Positions 30,701 to 41,985 of a stretch of 64,000 bases of DNA are shown here, piece after piece. Below the pieces are notes generated by a model. The model had not been told where the DNA came from, did no database searches, and saw only the letters and a program-made list of their open reading frames with translations. Each line of letters begins with the position of its first letter. Position 1 is the stretch's first letter. Both the position numbers and the translations under genes were made by a program. Source of the stretch: Anniella stebbinsi (lineage: Eukaryota; Chordata; Lepidosauria; Squamata; Anniellidae); NCBI GenBank assembly GCA_029215795.1, contig JARDYH010000001.1, positions 10,838,001-10,902,000 of the forward strand, written 5' to 3'.

Positions 30701-31528
30701 ACCATTCCTAAGAGTGATGCTAGGTCGAAGGCACTTTGAGAAATTAGAATGGGAGCTAAATCCAGTGTCCTAGCAATGCTTGAAGTCTAGAAGCAGAGAG
30801 AAAGAAGGAGCCCAGAACAACTGGGACATGGCAGCTATCCAAGGACGGCAGGTGTTGTCCAACCCCTTGAAAGAGCATAAATGCAATTTATTATGTTTTC
30901 TAACATTAATGTCAAGGAAATACCAAAGGATTACAATAATGCAGGGCTCAGAAATGTCCCAGTTCTACTGAGGCTTATTTTGTGTATGCGTGTGTGTGTT
31001 CCTTTGTTGTCCAGAAGTTTTCTTTCTCTCTTTTTTGATTAACACCCTGTGTCTCTAATATCTCAAATTTCTAATTAGCTGCCTGGCTAATTGAATTTTA
31101 AAGACTAAAATTTGCCATCTGCTAGAAATGGCAGCTGAATTAGATTGGCTTTTTGGAAATGCTTTCTCCAGCATTTCTGCCATGGAAATTCCATTGGGCA
31201 TATCTTCTTTGATGTTCTGCTACGCTGGTGTGATAAGCTCAGTGTCTATGTAGATATTAAGCACCATCAGATATGCTAAAGTTTATGCAACTGATGTCAT
31301 CCTGAAGAGTAGTGAATGTTCCTGCAAAACTTTGCTGAGTTTCTTTCTTTCTTTCTTTTCAGTTATTAGCCAGTAGAGCAGAAACTGGTGTAAAGTAAAA
31401 TGCCCAGATTTCTCCTCATTTTGCTATTTTTCCCATGGCATGGATACTGTTAAACTTCTTTCCATTCAAATTTCCCTCCAGATTTGGACTTTCAAATGAC
31501 TTGTTCTTGTGTGCAATGAGCACCAACA
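30701..31528. other. no gene; AT-rich stretch at 31015-31260
   Basis: 31015-31260 contains several TAATTAG/CTAATTG/TTAGATTGGC words and no recognised repeat. The rest is unremarkable; a TTTC patch lies at about 31340. Confidence 0.35.
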
Positions 31529-31683
31529 CTTTATTTATTTATTCGCTTATTTATTGTATGTCTATTGCCCAATAGCCGAAGGTCTCTAGGCAGTTCAGAA
31601 ACATTTAAACCATAAAATACAATTTAAAGTAGAAAACTTAAACCTATATATACAACCAGAATAAAACTGAGCAGCAACCAGTG
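31529..31683 (-). mobile_element. L2-like LINE family B tail
   Basis: TTTA units, then 'tctattgcccaatagccgaa' and 'accagaataaaactgagcag' form the reverse complement of the family B 3' UTR. Confidence 0.75.
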
Positions 31684-31827
31684 TTGTTTTTAAAAAGAAA
31701 ACAGCAACACACATTTTCCCACCAAGGACCACTTAGTAAGGAACTACTGCAAACCATGTAAAGTTCATCTTTTCCTGATTCTTGTAGGGTTGCCAAAATT
31801 CTAATTAGCCCTTGAGGAAGTGGAGGG

Positions 31828-32590
31828 TGTAAATAACGAGATGAGACAAGTTGTGGGTTTAAATAGGGCCACATTTATTATAAGAATATGCAGAAGGCGG
31901 AAAGGCCTAGCTGGGCATCCTATTCTTAGCCAGAGTGCTGGCTTTTAACAAATTGGGCAAGCATTCATTGACTGTGCCGTGATGCCTGTCTTTCACCACT
32001 CCACAGTCTTCCCCCCTGTTGGGGTAGGAAAGCTTTCCATTGTCACTCTCCCTTGTGCCGCAGGGCTACGAGCGAGTGAGGAAGGTCCACCCCAAAAGTA
32101 ACCCTTATGTTGCCAGCTGCGGCTGCAAAGCTCAGAGCTGGGAGCCACAGGCACTACCAATCACCTGAACAGTGCCTCCGAATGCTCACCAACCCTAATC
32201 CCACTCCAGATGTCCGTGCATACCTGCCTAAAGTCAAGTGCGACCGAAATAATCCTTTAACGCCAAATCAACCTATTTAATACTCCCATCCTGTCTTACA
32301 GTGTGAAGTAGGTGAAAAGCAAACTCATTAAAATGTATATTGTGAGCAAAAAAAAAATCCTACTTGGCCCCCAAATGGGCGACCAATGAACCCACACTGC
32401 CTACAGGGATGGAGGGAAGGAGTAGCGAGTTGAAGAGGTGGAAGGGAGAGGCAACATGCAATTATATAGCTGCTCTGTCCCCTCTCTGTCTTGATGGTGC
32501 CATGGGGAGCCTGCCAATGGCAAGGCTCCATGTCTTGTTCTCTCCCCCCGAAACAGCCCCCCCATGCCCAGCCATGGCCAGGTATGTGAA
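31828..32590 (-). mobile_element. LTR-like repeat, copy 1
   Basis: It aligns over about 700 bp with 45990-46730. Read on the minus strand it has a TATATAA box (32462-32468), a conserved stem-loop (32306-32365), an AATAAA signal (31874-31879) and ends ...TTACA. This fits a long terminal repeat with promoter and polyadenylation signal, standing alone with no gag or pol around it. The upstream boundary near 32590 and the target duplication are not resolved. It could also be another kind of repeat; only the paired alignment is certain. Confidence 0.6.
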
Positions 32591-32671
32591 TTTTGCAATG
32601 GAATCCCAAAGGGCCAGCAGGAGGCACAGGGATTTGGTTCATGGCATGGATGCAAATGTTACCATCTGCTA

Positions 32672-33259
32672 ATTCGTGGCTCGACTTCTGCAATGTGCTG
32701 TACATAGGGCTACCTCTGTACCTGGTCTGGAAAGTTCAATTAGTTCAAAATATGGCAGCCAGGTTGGTCACCGGTACACCTAGGGAGTGACTATATTACA
32801 CCAATTTTAAAATCACTTCACTGGCTGTCAATTAATTTCCAGGCAAAGTACAAAGAGTTGGTCATTACCTTTAAAGCCCTACAAGGTTTGGGTCCAGGTT
32901 ACCTGCGGGATCACCTTCTCCTGTACAATTTGGCCCTCATGCTCAGGTCTTCTGGGTAGAACTTACTTCAGTCAGGCAAAACTAGACTGGCAAGTGTTAC
33001 CCAGAGGACCTTTTCTTCTGTCGCCCCCAGACTCTGGAATGGTCTGCCGGAGGAGATTCATCAATTTAACACTCTCTCTGAGTTTAAAGCAGCTATAAAA
33101 CTAACCTCTTCTGGTAGGCCTACCCACATGAACTTTAAATCAAGAATTTTAAAATGTGTTGATTGTTTAATATGCTCTTTTAATTAATTTATGTATTTGA
33201 TCTATATTATCATTGTACAAATGTTGTTCTCCGCCTCGATCCAAAGGGAGAGGCATACA

Positions 33260-33300
<41 letters not shown>
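32672..33300 (+). mobile_element. L2-like LINE family A, ORF2 C-terminal part and 3' UTR
   Basis: It matches the C-terminal 200 codons of the large minus-strand copy at 54844-56694: 'LDFCNVLYIGLPLYLVWK' near the start, then frame breaks, then 'RLWNGLPEEI'. The tail has 'ttgttctccgcctcgatcc' and ends in a TTA array (33261-33299). 5'-truncated. Confidence 0.9.
33261..33299 (+). repeat. (TTA)n microsatellite at a LINE tail
   Basis: About 13 units directly continuing the L2 family A tail. Confidence 0.95.
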
Positions 33301-33301
<1 letters not shown>

Positions 33302-34249
33302 TGTTGCAGACTTTGCTGCTAATAAAGACACAGCTAGAGAGACCAGTTAAAAAGTGAGCCAGCCTGACCTGTTGGTTGTACATCGGCTTCTGAAGTGGAC
33401 TGTGTCTGTTAATTCGCCATAACAGTCTTCTTCAAAATATATATTTTTTAAAAAAACATTTTTTTCCTGAGACAGTAGAAGAAAAGGTAGTGCATCCTAA
33501 AACTTTCTTTTAAAAGACATTCCTCAAAGGGCAAACCAGGGACACTGATTTATCAGGAATAGAAGACGTATCGGAAAACAGATACTGTCTCTGGTAAATA
33601 GGAAGAGTTGGAAGGTATGTATGTACTACACAGTGCTAAGGTCCTGGATTGAGAACCTTAGATAAGAAAGACAGAGAGAGAGAAAGAGAGAGAGAGAAAG
33701 TTGTGTGTGTGTGGGGGGGAATTGTGCAGCGACATGGTTTGTTTCATCTCTAAAGATAAAGCAAGAAAACATTAAGGCAAAAGAAGAAAGAAATGCTTCT
33801 ATCATCTTCTGGCAGTCAAAAGGAGAAAACAGCAATTAGGAGGAACTTGTGTCTATCATTCCAAGCTAAAAGAGGGCAAGGCAAGGAACCTTAGATATGT
33901 TTGAATTATACCAATGAGCTGGAGATGAGAAGAAAGGAGATCAACAAAGTTACGACGGCAACAATCATATTTATGATATATTTGCAGAGGTTTTGCCCTT
34001 TTGCATTCCTATATGAGAAAGAAAGAAAAAAGTCTCAAGATCATACATTTGTTTTTAGATGATGCATTTGTGTTGCAGCATTATAATCTTTGAAGAACCA
34101 TTCCCTGTTCACTCTCTCGTAGTAGAAAATGCATCTTTTAAGGTGGTGCTCACCATCAGCACTGTCTCTAATTTTAAAAGCCTTGTGCACACAACGTGTT
34201 CAGATGCCTTGCAGTAGCATTCTGTCCCTTCCCAACAGTGCAGCAACAC
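33301..34249. other. no gene; purine-rich patch at 33670-33715
   Basis: GA-rich and GT-rich low complexity at 33670-33718. Otherwise nothing recognised. Confidence 0.4.
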
Positions 34250-34276
34250 ACACCACCACCACCACCACCACCACCA
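34250..34276 (+). repeat. (CAC)n microsatellite
   Basis: Nine perfect CAC units. Confidence 0.95.
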
Positions 34277-34492
34277 AAGGGGGAAAACAACCACAACCAG
34301 AAACATTCCAATGTGACTGACAGCGCTGCAACATTTTGTTGCAGTTCTCACTTGAAACAATAATGAACTAAGTCAACTGAGCTCAGCTTAAACGTGCCTT
34401 TTGATCCTCAAGTTCTTAATCTGAAAGACAAGTGTAGCTTGGACATTTGCCTCACTTCAAAACTACCCAAATTTTAGTTGTTATTGAATCTT

Positions 34493-34494
34493 GA

Positions 34495-34558
<64 letters not shown>
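34493..34558 (+). repeat. (GA)n microsatellite
   Basis: About 32 GA units with one slipped unit at 34508. Confidence 0.95.
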
Positions 34559-34560
<2 letters not shown>

Positions 34561-35234
34561 CTGGGCCATCTGCAATTCTTCTGTCATAATTATTGTTGCA
34601 ATCTACATCTGCTGTCTGCAAAGATTAATAGGCAATCTTAAATAACTATTTAAGCGCCCCTAATTAAAATAATTGTTAGATGATTAAGATCAAATAATTG
34701 TTGGAAATTAAGTTATTGGATTTTAATACAGGGGCTGTGTTAAGCCTACATCCAAATCTTTAGACAAGGAGTAATATGGTGTTTTACATTCTAAAGCTGG
34801 GTTAGACTAGGGGGTAAGATGTTCTCTGTAATGGATATTTGCTATTCATCCCTTCCATTCATTTGGCACAATGACAGAGTAAGTGGCATTATCTTTTCCA
34901 AGTATATATTAGTCACTCAAAATGTAGGAAATAATGCTTAATGCTTTTTTAGAAAATGACTAGAGGGGGATACAGTATGGGGAATCTGAAGTGACGGGGG
35001 GGGGGAAACGAGCTGTTTTTGGTCATTACATGCACATTTGGCTGTATAATATGTCAGCATGAATTTTAATGTTTCTTTGAGATCGTTATAAAGACTAGTA
35101 GCATTGCTTCAAAATATACTAAGTGTAATAAACAATAAGAAAGTGAAGCAAGTTGGAGTGTAACTTAAAGGCTTCTTCGGAGTTTGTAAACAACAATAAG
35201 TAACTAAATAAAAAAATACATAGGGTTGGATCCA
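34559..35234. other. AT-rich, possible conserved non-coding DNA
   Basis: 34560-34760 is repeat-free with dense ATAATTATTG, CTAATTAAAATAATTG and TTAATACAGG words. 34760-35234 is unrecognised; a G9 run is at 34997. Confidence 0.35.
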
Positions 35235-35345
35235 GATTAAGTCATACTTGGAGTAGACCCAGTAAAATTCATGGGATTTAAGTTGATCATGGCTAACTTC
35301 AATTCATTTCCATAAATCTACTCAAAAGGTACAGTCCTATGTGCG
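35235..35345. mobile_element. 'CAATCCTATG'-family MITE, diverged
   Basis: 'catacttggagtagaccca' faces 'taaatctactcaaaaggtac', leading into 'agtcctatgtgcgtttagat'. A decayed copy of the 10868 family. Confidence 0.5.
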
Positions 35346-35417
35346 TTTAGATAGACAAAAGTCCTACAACTCCTAGCATTCCCCAGCCTACCAATCCAGA
35401 GATCAGGGATGAAGTAT

Positions 35418-35526
35418 CTGTGGTTCTCCAGATGTTACTGTATTACAGGTTCCATAAGCCTGATGTTTGGCCATGATGGCTGGGGCTTCTGGGAGTTGGG
35501 TTCCAAGAACATCTTGAAAACCACAG
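35418..35526. mobile_element. palindromic MITE with CTGTGGTTCTCC ends
   Basis: CTGTGGTTCTCCAGATGTT and AACATCTTGAAAACCACAG form imperfect inverted ends around 'gatgttTGGccatgatggctgggg'. It is the 'gggagtt...ccaacaacatctgg' family also seen at 5628 and 62236. Confidence 0.6.
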
Positions 35527-36020
35527 GTCTGCCAACTCTATCATAGATGATAAAGGGAAGGGAAGAGGGCTAAATGAATCTGTAGACATTACGGCTTGGA
35601 ACCAAAGAAACTTGTGAGTGGATAAAGAAAACTTTATCAGTATGTTATCACAAATTATAAGCAGTGTGGGTTTTTTATACTATTGAAAACATGGCAAATA
35701 AGGAAACATAGACTGTTGCATATTCCAGAAGGCTTTTTTAAAAGATTTTGAGAAAAAGCTTGTGCAAACAGAAGGATTTCTCTGCAATTGGGAATCCTTT
35801 TTGACAAGAACGTCTCTTCTGCTAGGTCGGAAACATCACTTCTATAAGCAGAAGAGAATGGTTGCTAACAAAAAAGCAGCTAAGGATCCAAGATGCTATA
35901 TTGCAAGTAGATGCCTTGAAGGTTAGGATTAAAATGAAAGAAAAAAAAGGATTCTGGAGACACATTTGACTAATGCCGTCATTAGGATCAACAAGCCTTC
36001 AACTTCTCCAGACCTTCTGG
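35527..36020. other. no feature recognised
   Basis: No repeat ends or coding signal. Confidence 0.4.
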
Positions 36021-36360
36021 TAGGGATGTGTGAATCAGCAAAATTTGAGCTTGCAGAGGTTCTCTAAATGCCATTCCAATGGGCTTCTATAACAAATTTT
36101 GAGGTTCAACTTTTTTCAAACTAAAATGTGTGCGTATTTTCATATATATATATATATATATATACACACCCACATACACCCACAGCCACACCCACCCACA
36201 TTTTAAAAAAATGAACACATCAGTTGTGAGCATTTTTGAAATTTTGCATTGGTTAAAGTACATTTGCATGCATTTTTTCACATGCATGCATTTTTCATGA
36301 GCATGTTTTCCTCCACAAAGCATCAGATGCTCGGAAATGGATGGACTTTGACAGAAGATT
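36021..36360. mobile_element. hAT-type MITE, left end, with AT microsatellite
   Basis: It starts TAGGGATGTGTGAATCAGC. The interior has 'tgcatgcattttttcacatg' words like those at 3400-3480 and 52555-52680. An (AT)n run lies at 36141-36164. The right end is not recognised. Confidence 0.5.
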
Positions 36361-37559
36361 GGGTTTGGGTCCATGAAATGAATTTCTCATACATTCCTGA
36401 ATGGATGATTAAGTTAGGGTTGGGGAGGCTGGACATGATATTGGAGCCCAAACTTAACATGTGTTGTAGGAGATGTTTGGCAGATTTAATTATGAGTCTC
36501 TGCTACATGCAAAAGAGAATTCAAATTGTACCTAGAGTTCCTGGGATAAAGAAGCAATACTGTTCTCATTTTCTTGAAGCCTTGAAAAAATAATTCTCAT
36601 GACAAAAGTTATCACAAAAACTTCTGGTTTTAATATCAAAAGGAGAATTTCACTGTGGAAGCTATGGATGTTCCTCCAACGCAATGCAATGCAAAAAAGA
36701 ATAAGTTTCTAACTCTGTAGGCATACTAATGATTATGAACATATTTTCTAGTAGCAACCATCTAATCCTTAGGAGCTAAGTCCCACAGAGCTGAAGTCAG
36801 ATGAAAAACGCTTATTAGATGAATAAACCCATATCAGAGATGAATGTTTCTCTGATGTAGAGCGTGAGACCACAGTACATTTTAACAACAGGGGTGGTTA
36901 ATAATATGTTATCAATATCTCAGGTCAGAGTTACTTAATTCTGAAGATAAATCTGGCCCTTTATGGTGGTGAAAAGCAAGTTATAATTACAACATTATTA
37001 CAGCTCTGATTCTGTGGATTAGAGAGATCTTATCTTATCAAGGTGAGAAGCAAACTCTGAGTTTGGTAGATGCAGAATCAGAGGGCAATTTATTTTCCAG
37101 TCTGTTACTTCTTGAAAGTTCTAAAGAATATAGCCTAAATTTCTGCCAATTATTTGCCATCTCTAGAATAGAGCTATGCCAAAGTAGCTGGGAAACCTGA
37201 AAGGGGCTAATTTCTGTGTTTTCTACCCCTTCTCTCATCTGGTTTTATAATACTGAATTAAAAAATATAGCAATACATTTAAATTAAATTAGTTTTAATT
37301 TGGAATTGAAATAAACAAAGTGCAGGCAGAAAACAAATGCCTCCAGTGATGCTACTTCAGAAGCTGGGTGCTCCCACCGACGGGGTCCTGTGTGTCAATT
37401 TAAATCACCCTTTCTGAGAAGCTTCAATGATTCCCCTTTTGAAGAAGAATTGCAGTTACATGTATTGTGAGTTCAATGCCCACTCCTGTGACACAATTGT
37501 TGTCATAGAAATAAGACATCGTCAACTCTGGTTGCATAAAGATGGACAAAGAAAAAAAG
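36361..37559. other. no feature recognised
   Basis: Average AT-rich sequence with no recognised repeat or coding frame. Confidence 0.4.
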
Positions 37560-38066
37560 CACTCAGAGATCCAATAATGGGTCAAAGCATAATCTGGAAA
37601 GGAATCAAAAACAAAACTGCCGGTATCATACTGCCATTAAACAAACCTATTCTGCAATCACACTTGGAATACTGTGTACATTTCTGATCACCACACATGA
37701 AAAAAGGGATATTGTAGAGTTGGGAAAAACTGCAGACTAGAGCAACTAAAATGATCAAGGGGCTGGAGCAGCTCCCTTAAGAGGCAAGGTTACAAGTAGG
37801 GGTGCGCACGGGAGGAAAAATCGGATTGGAATCGGAACCAGAAGTGATGCCTCGGATCGGAGGCTTTCCGGATCGGATCGGATCAGATTCCGATCTGAAA
37901 ATCAGACGTCCGATTTTCAGATTGGACGCCATTTTAGGTGTTTTCGCCATAGGCTTGCATTGGGGGAAAGAAAGCTTTCCCCCAATGCAAGCCTATGTGG
38001 ACAACATGGGGGTGGGTGAGTGGGGACCTAACTCCCCACTCTCTGTCCCTCCCCCCATTCATGCTC

Positions 38067-38273
38067 CTTACCTGCCTGGGCCATCAGATTCTGTCCATTG
38101 CTGCCCACTGGTCCCTTCTATTGAGAAACAGGCTTCACAGCCTGCCTCTCAGTAGCACGCTGGGTGACATCATCACCCGGCGCACTACGGAGAGGCAGGC
38201 TGTGAAGCCTGTTTCTCAATAGAAGGGACCAGCGGGCGGCAGCGGACAGAAGTGGACGACCCCGGCATGTAAG
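38067..38273. repeat. cloverleaf-like nested palindrome module, copy 3
   Basis: Outer arms run from CTTACCTGCC (38067) to CATGTAAG (38266-38273). Inside, TTGAGAAACAGGC and its partners flank the central CTGGGTGACATCATCACCC. The stem is about 95 bp with some mismatches. Confidence 0.85.
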
Positions 38274-38313
38274 TGGGGACCTCCCTCTCCCTCCCCTCCC
38301 CCCACTTGAGCTC

Positions 38314-38534
38314 CTTACCTGCTACCTCCTCGCTGCAGTCCACTGCCACCTGCTGCTTCAGTACTACTGAGAAGCAGGCCTTGCGGCCTGTTCCACAGAA
38401 GAGTGAGGGTGTGCCGAGTGATGACATCACCTGGCGCGCCATAGCTCTATTGTGGAACAGGCCACAAGGCCTGTTTCAAAGTAGTACGGAAGCAGTGGGT
38501 GGCAGTGGATGGCAGCGAGGAGGCAGCAGGTAAG
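38314..38534. repeat. cloverleaf-like nested palindrome module, copy 4
   Basis: Outer arms run from CTTACCTGCT (38314) to CAGGTAAG (38527-38534). Inner hairpins contain GAAGCAGGCC/GGCCTGTT and GGAACAGGCC/GGCCTGTTTC, with a decayed centre 'gagtgatgacatcacc'. Confidence 0.85.
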
Positions 38535-39153
38535 GAGCATGAGTGGGGGGAGGGGGGAGGAGGTCCGAGCCTCCGATTTTTTCCGATCCAGATTGGGTCC
38601 TTTTGGATTCGATTGGATCACATCGGATGATCCAGATGATCGAGATCGGAATCGGATAATTTTATCCGATTTTGCCCAGATCGGGTCCGGATCGTGTATC
38701 GGACCCAATCTGCTGCACATCCCTAGTTACAAGGACTGTGACTGTTTAGATTAGAGAAAAGGCAAGTAAGGGAGTTACATGCTAGAGGTGTACAAATTAT
38801 GCATGCTGTGGAGAAAATGAATAGGAAGATATTTCTCTCACTCTTCCCTAATATGAGAATTCTGGGTCATCCCATGAAGTTGACTGGTGGGAGATTTAGG
38901 GCAGATAAAAGGAAGTATTTGTTCACACAGTACATGGTGAAACTACGGAATCTACTATCACAAGATGTAGTGATGGCCACCAATTTGGATGGTTTTAAAA
39001 GGGGATTGGACAAATTCATGAAGGAGGAGGCTATGAATGGCTACTATCCTGATGGCTATATACTACCTCATGAGAAAAAAGGGAGGAAAAGCACCAAGTT
39101 GCGTAGGCACGAAAGAGAGATGAGCTCTGGTGCTGTAAATATTCCTGTTTCTG

Positions 39154-39187
<34 letters not shown>

Positions 39188-39200
39188 AACTATCTATCTA
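39154..39200 (+). repeat. (CTAT)n microsatellite
   Basis: About 11 CTAT units with one interruption (CAACTAT). Confidence 0.9.
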
Positions 39201-39445
39201 TTTTCTGTATTTATTAAGAGATTTTTTTTTATTTTGTAATCTATCCACAATGATCAATGATGTTTTGGAAATATATCATCAGGAGCTGATATAGGTCTTT
39301 TTCTGCTCATGTACAACAGTTTCTGGGGAACATGAGTGGACAATGCTGTTGCACTCATGTCCTGCTTGTGGTTTTCTACAGGCAGCTGGATGACTACTGT
39401 ATAAGCAGAATGCTGGAGTAGATGGACCCTTGGCCTGTTCTAGCA

Positions 39446-39874
39446 TGAGTCTCCCGTCCTGCATCACATCTCTTTCTTCCACCCAGGATCTGCCTAGAAA
39501 AATTCCTGCCAAGCATTTGTTTGCAGGTCTCCCACACCAACTCTTCCCGATCCAGTCCAAAGTTGGCAGGCCTGATCTCTACCTTAGCATCCTTAGCATC
39601 CATTTAATTTGCAGGTCTCCATTCACAACATGTTCTTTTGGTCTCTCCCAGCAAAAATTGCACTCAACCAGTTGAACAAATAAAAAAGGAATGAATCCGC
39701 TCCATTTTCTTGATGTTGTTCCCCCCTTGTCCATTAGAAATCCACCAATGCATTTAACAATGTCATGTGGAAACATCCATGTTAGATCTCCAGCCGTAGA
39801 AGTGACTGGAATATCCAAAGGATTAAAATTTCATGGCAAGGAACATCAACGGCAGTTGGGTCAAGCACATTCTG
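39446..39874. other. no feature recognised
   Basis: No coding signal or repeat ends. Confidence 0.4.
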
Positions 39875-39950
39875 TGCTTTATTTATTTATTTATTTATTG
39901 CATTTCTATACCACCCAAAAGCTGAAGCTCTCTGGGTGGTTCCCAAAAGT
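39875..39950 (-). mobile_element. L2-like LINE family B tail
   Basis: TTTA units, 'ttgcatttctataccaccca' and 'ctctctgggtggttcccaaa' are the reverse complement of the family B 3' end. Confidence 0.75.
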
Positions 39951-40304
39951 TCCGGCACAGAAATGATGATTTTAGGACTTATTCTGACTCAACACGGAGC
40001 CCAAACTATGGTAGAATGTTGTGATGGGGTCTAGCAGTGGCTTAGAACAGCCCACTTCAATAAACTTTTTTCAGTAGAGGATAACAGTCTAGTGATAGGT
40101 GAGAAGTTAGTTTGATTTGCATTTCAGTGTGAACTTACCCAATCCATACTCGCCAGACATAAATGCGTACAGGAATGCTGTTAGACTTCAAAATCCATAC
40201 ACATATAAATTTAAATTTTACAAATTCATATGATATGCAAACTATATGCAAATGTGTACCCTCATTTGTCTTTTTCTTGGTGATTCATATCCTTTTCTAT
40301 TGGT
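39951..40304. other. unrecognised; possible hAT debris at 40100-40260
   Basis: Words such as 'tttgatttgcatttcag' and 'tatgcaaatgtgtaccc' recall the interiors of the TAGGGATG MITEs. No ends were found. Confidence 0.35.
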
Positions 40305-40625
40305 GATGCACATGGCGGCCATCTTACATAAGTGTTAATGAGCATGGGGGATAAGATAGAACCCTGAGGCACCCCAAAGCCAAATAGGGTAAAATGTGTC
40401 CCTTCCAGAAAGAACTTGAGCCACAGGTACACTACCCCCCTCATGTCCTACCCTAGTTAGGTGACTCAGAAAGATACCATGTTTGATGGTATCACAGGCA
40501 GCTGTGAGGTCCAGGGAACAAGGTCATATTTCCACTGTCCATTCCTCACTATAAGTCATTCAGCAGGGAGACCAAGGCTGTCACCATCCCAAAACTAAGC
40601 TGAAAGCCAGATTGGAATGGATCAA
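40305..40625 (-). mobile_element. L2-like LINE, reverse transcriptase core remnant
   Basis: The minus strand reads 'FGVPQGSILSPMLINTY', the RT block 'GVPQGSxLxPxLF' of the L2/CR1 clade. Flanking DNA matches 55760-56080 of the large L2 ('gagcatgggggataagatag', 'tttgatggtatcacaggcag'). Stops and frameshifts follow, and neither the catalytic YADD part nor the 3' end is attached. Confidence 0.75.
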
Positions 40626-41811
40626 AACTTTAAGTTTTCTTGTCTTCAGTTGTACAGATGAAATTAACTTCATTCTTCACAAGTCTTTGTTAAAACAAAC
40701 ACTCAAACAAACAAAAAACTTTTCTTACATGAAAACACAAAACTTACAAAAGGGGCATTTTACAAAAGCATTTAAAATATTCAGTTCCTTTAGTTTAAAA
40801 GTTCATTTTCACCTTTCTAGACACCCTCCTTCCTCATAAAAGGAGGTAACCATATTGTCATTTCAGCACCTCACGAAGCAGAAGACTGTGGGGTGTAATG
40901 CGTCTTTGCATGAAATTGTTTTGATTCTATGAGTCATTGGCTTTAGTGATTATTTATGTCACCAATGCAGTATAACCTGGTAAGTAAACCATGAAATGTC
41001 ACTGCTAATAAATATCTGTGGTCCTGATCATTCAGTTAATGATTATGTGATGTTCAAAAAACATATGGTACCAACTTTAAGGTCTCCCTCCACCACTGCT
41101 AGAAACACACACGGGTACAATTTCATAATTGTGTATAGGCAAATAAGCTTCTCAACAATTAATAATGATAAAATATGCAGACACCAATTCATACACCCAC
41201 GCTGGCAATTTAGCAATGATAAAGAATTCACTAACTTTTAATGAATTAAATCTCAACAATTAGTTTCCAAAAGAAGTGGGACACACATACACACATATAC
41301 ACATATGTATATACATATACATACGTACATACATACAGAGATAAATATTTACTAAGAAACACCTAAAACACTTGCAGAAACACTATCCCAAGAATTATTA
41401 ATTCATTGACTTAGCATTATAGGGGGTAAAAAACAACGAAAACTAGGACATGGAATGTCCAATGTTTGTACCGAACAATCTTAAACTAAGAAAACTAACA
41501 ACTAACAAGAGAAAAGTATAGCACACTGTTGATTCCTTTCATGTAAATGTATACCTAGTAAGAACCACAACAGTACCATTTTGATCTATTTCAAATTGTT
41601 CTGGGTAGAAGAAACCACTCATCTATTCAATAGAGAACCAGAGATCAGCACAGGAGTAACTCCAGTCCTCTGGAAGACATCTAGCATGGGCATAAATTGA
41701 GAAGGACCCTGGTGTTCAGGTGTTCTAATGATGTGTAAGGAGATGAGAGAGCTAGCTCATGTCAGGATGGATGGGCCACTTCTACTTGGCCATCACCATT
41801 CTGATAGGAAA
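40626..41811. other. no gene; CA/TA-rich patch at 41281-41338
   Basis: 41281-41338 is an imperfect ACACAT/ATACAT tandem. The rest is AT-rich and unrecognised. Confidence 0.45.
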
Positions 41812-41985
41812 ATAGGAAGCTGCCTTACAAGGAGTCAACCATTGGCCCATCTAGCCCAGTATTGTCAACATTGAGTGGCAGAAGCTCTCTAGGGTTTTAG
41901 GCAGGTGTTTTTCCAGCTCTAGCTGGAGATGCCTGGGAGGGAACCTGGGACCTTCTCCATGTGCTCTTTCACTCAACTGTGGCCT
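41812..41985 (-). mobile_element. tRNA-derived SINE, second family
   Basis: 'aggaagctgccttacaagga', 'ccattggcccatctagccc', 'gagtggcagaagctctctag', 'gggaacctgggaccttctcc' and 'ttcactcaactgtggcc' are in the order of a SINE common in squamates. Its tRNA-like head lies at the right on the minus strand. A similar layout occurs at 58191-58325 and 58918-59100. Confidence 0.75.

Larger units (their letters stand above)
37797..38725. mobile_element. 929-bp GC-rich non-autonomous hAT element
   Basis: The ends TAGGGGTGCGCACGGG and CTGCACATCCCTA are inverted, with exact 8-bp duplications GTTACAAG at 37789-37796 and 38726-38733. Subterminal GATCGGAT motifs are dense, and 'gccataggcttgcattgggg' is shared with the 2221 element. 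The interior holds two tandem cloverleaf modules. No transposase frame. Confidence 0.9.
37560..39445 (+). mobile_element. CR1 (CTTATGTT-tail subfamily), split by a 929-bp hAT element
   Basis: 37560-37796 reads the CR1 ORF2 end ('HLEYCVHF' in frame, then 'gatcaaggggctggagcagc'), and 38734-39050 resumes with 'gactgtttagattagagaaa' through 'gatgtagtgatggccaccaa' and 'tcctgatggctat'. A CTAT array and about 240 bp of unrelated sequence follow. The tail part 'ctggggaacatgag', 'gtcctgcttgtgg' and 'gagtagatggacccttgg' then runs to 39445. Confidence 0.8.

Noticed and set aside
38799..39239. 146-codon plus-strand frame
   Set aside because: It covers a CR1 3' UTR and a CTAT array.
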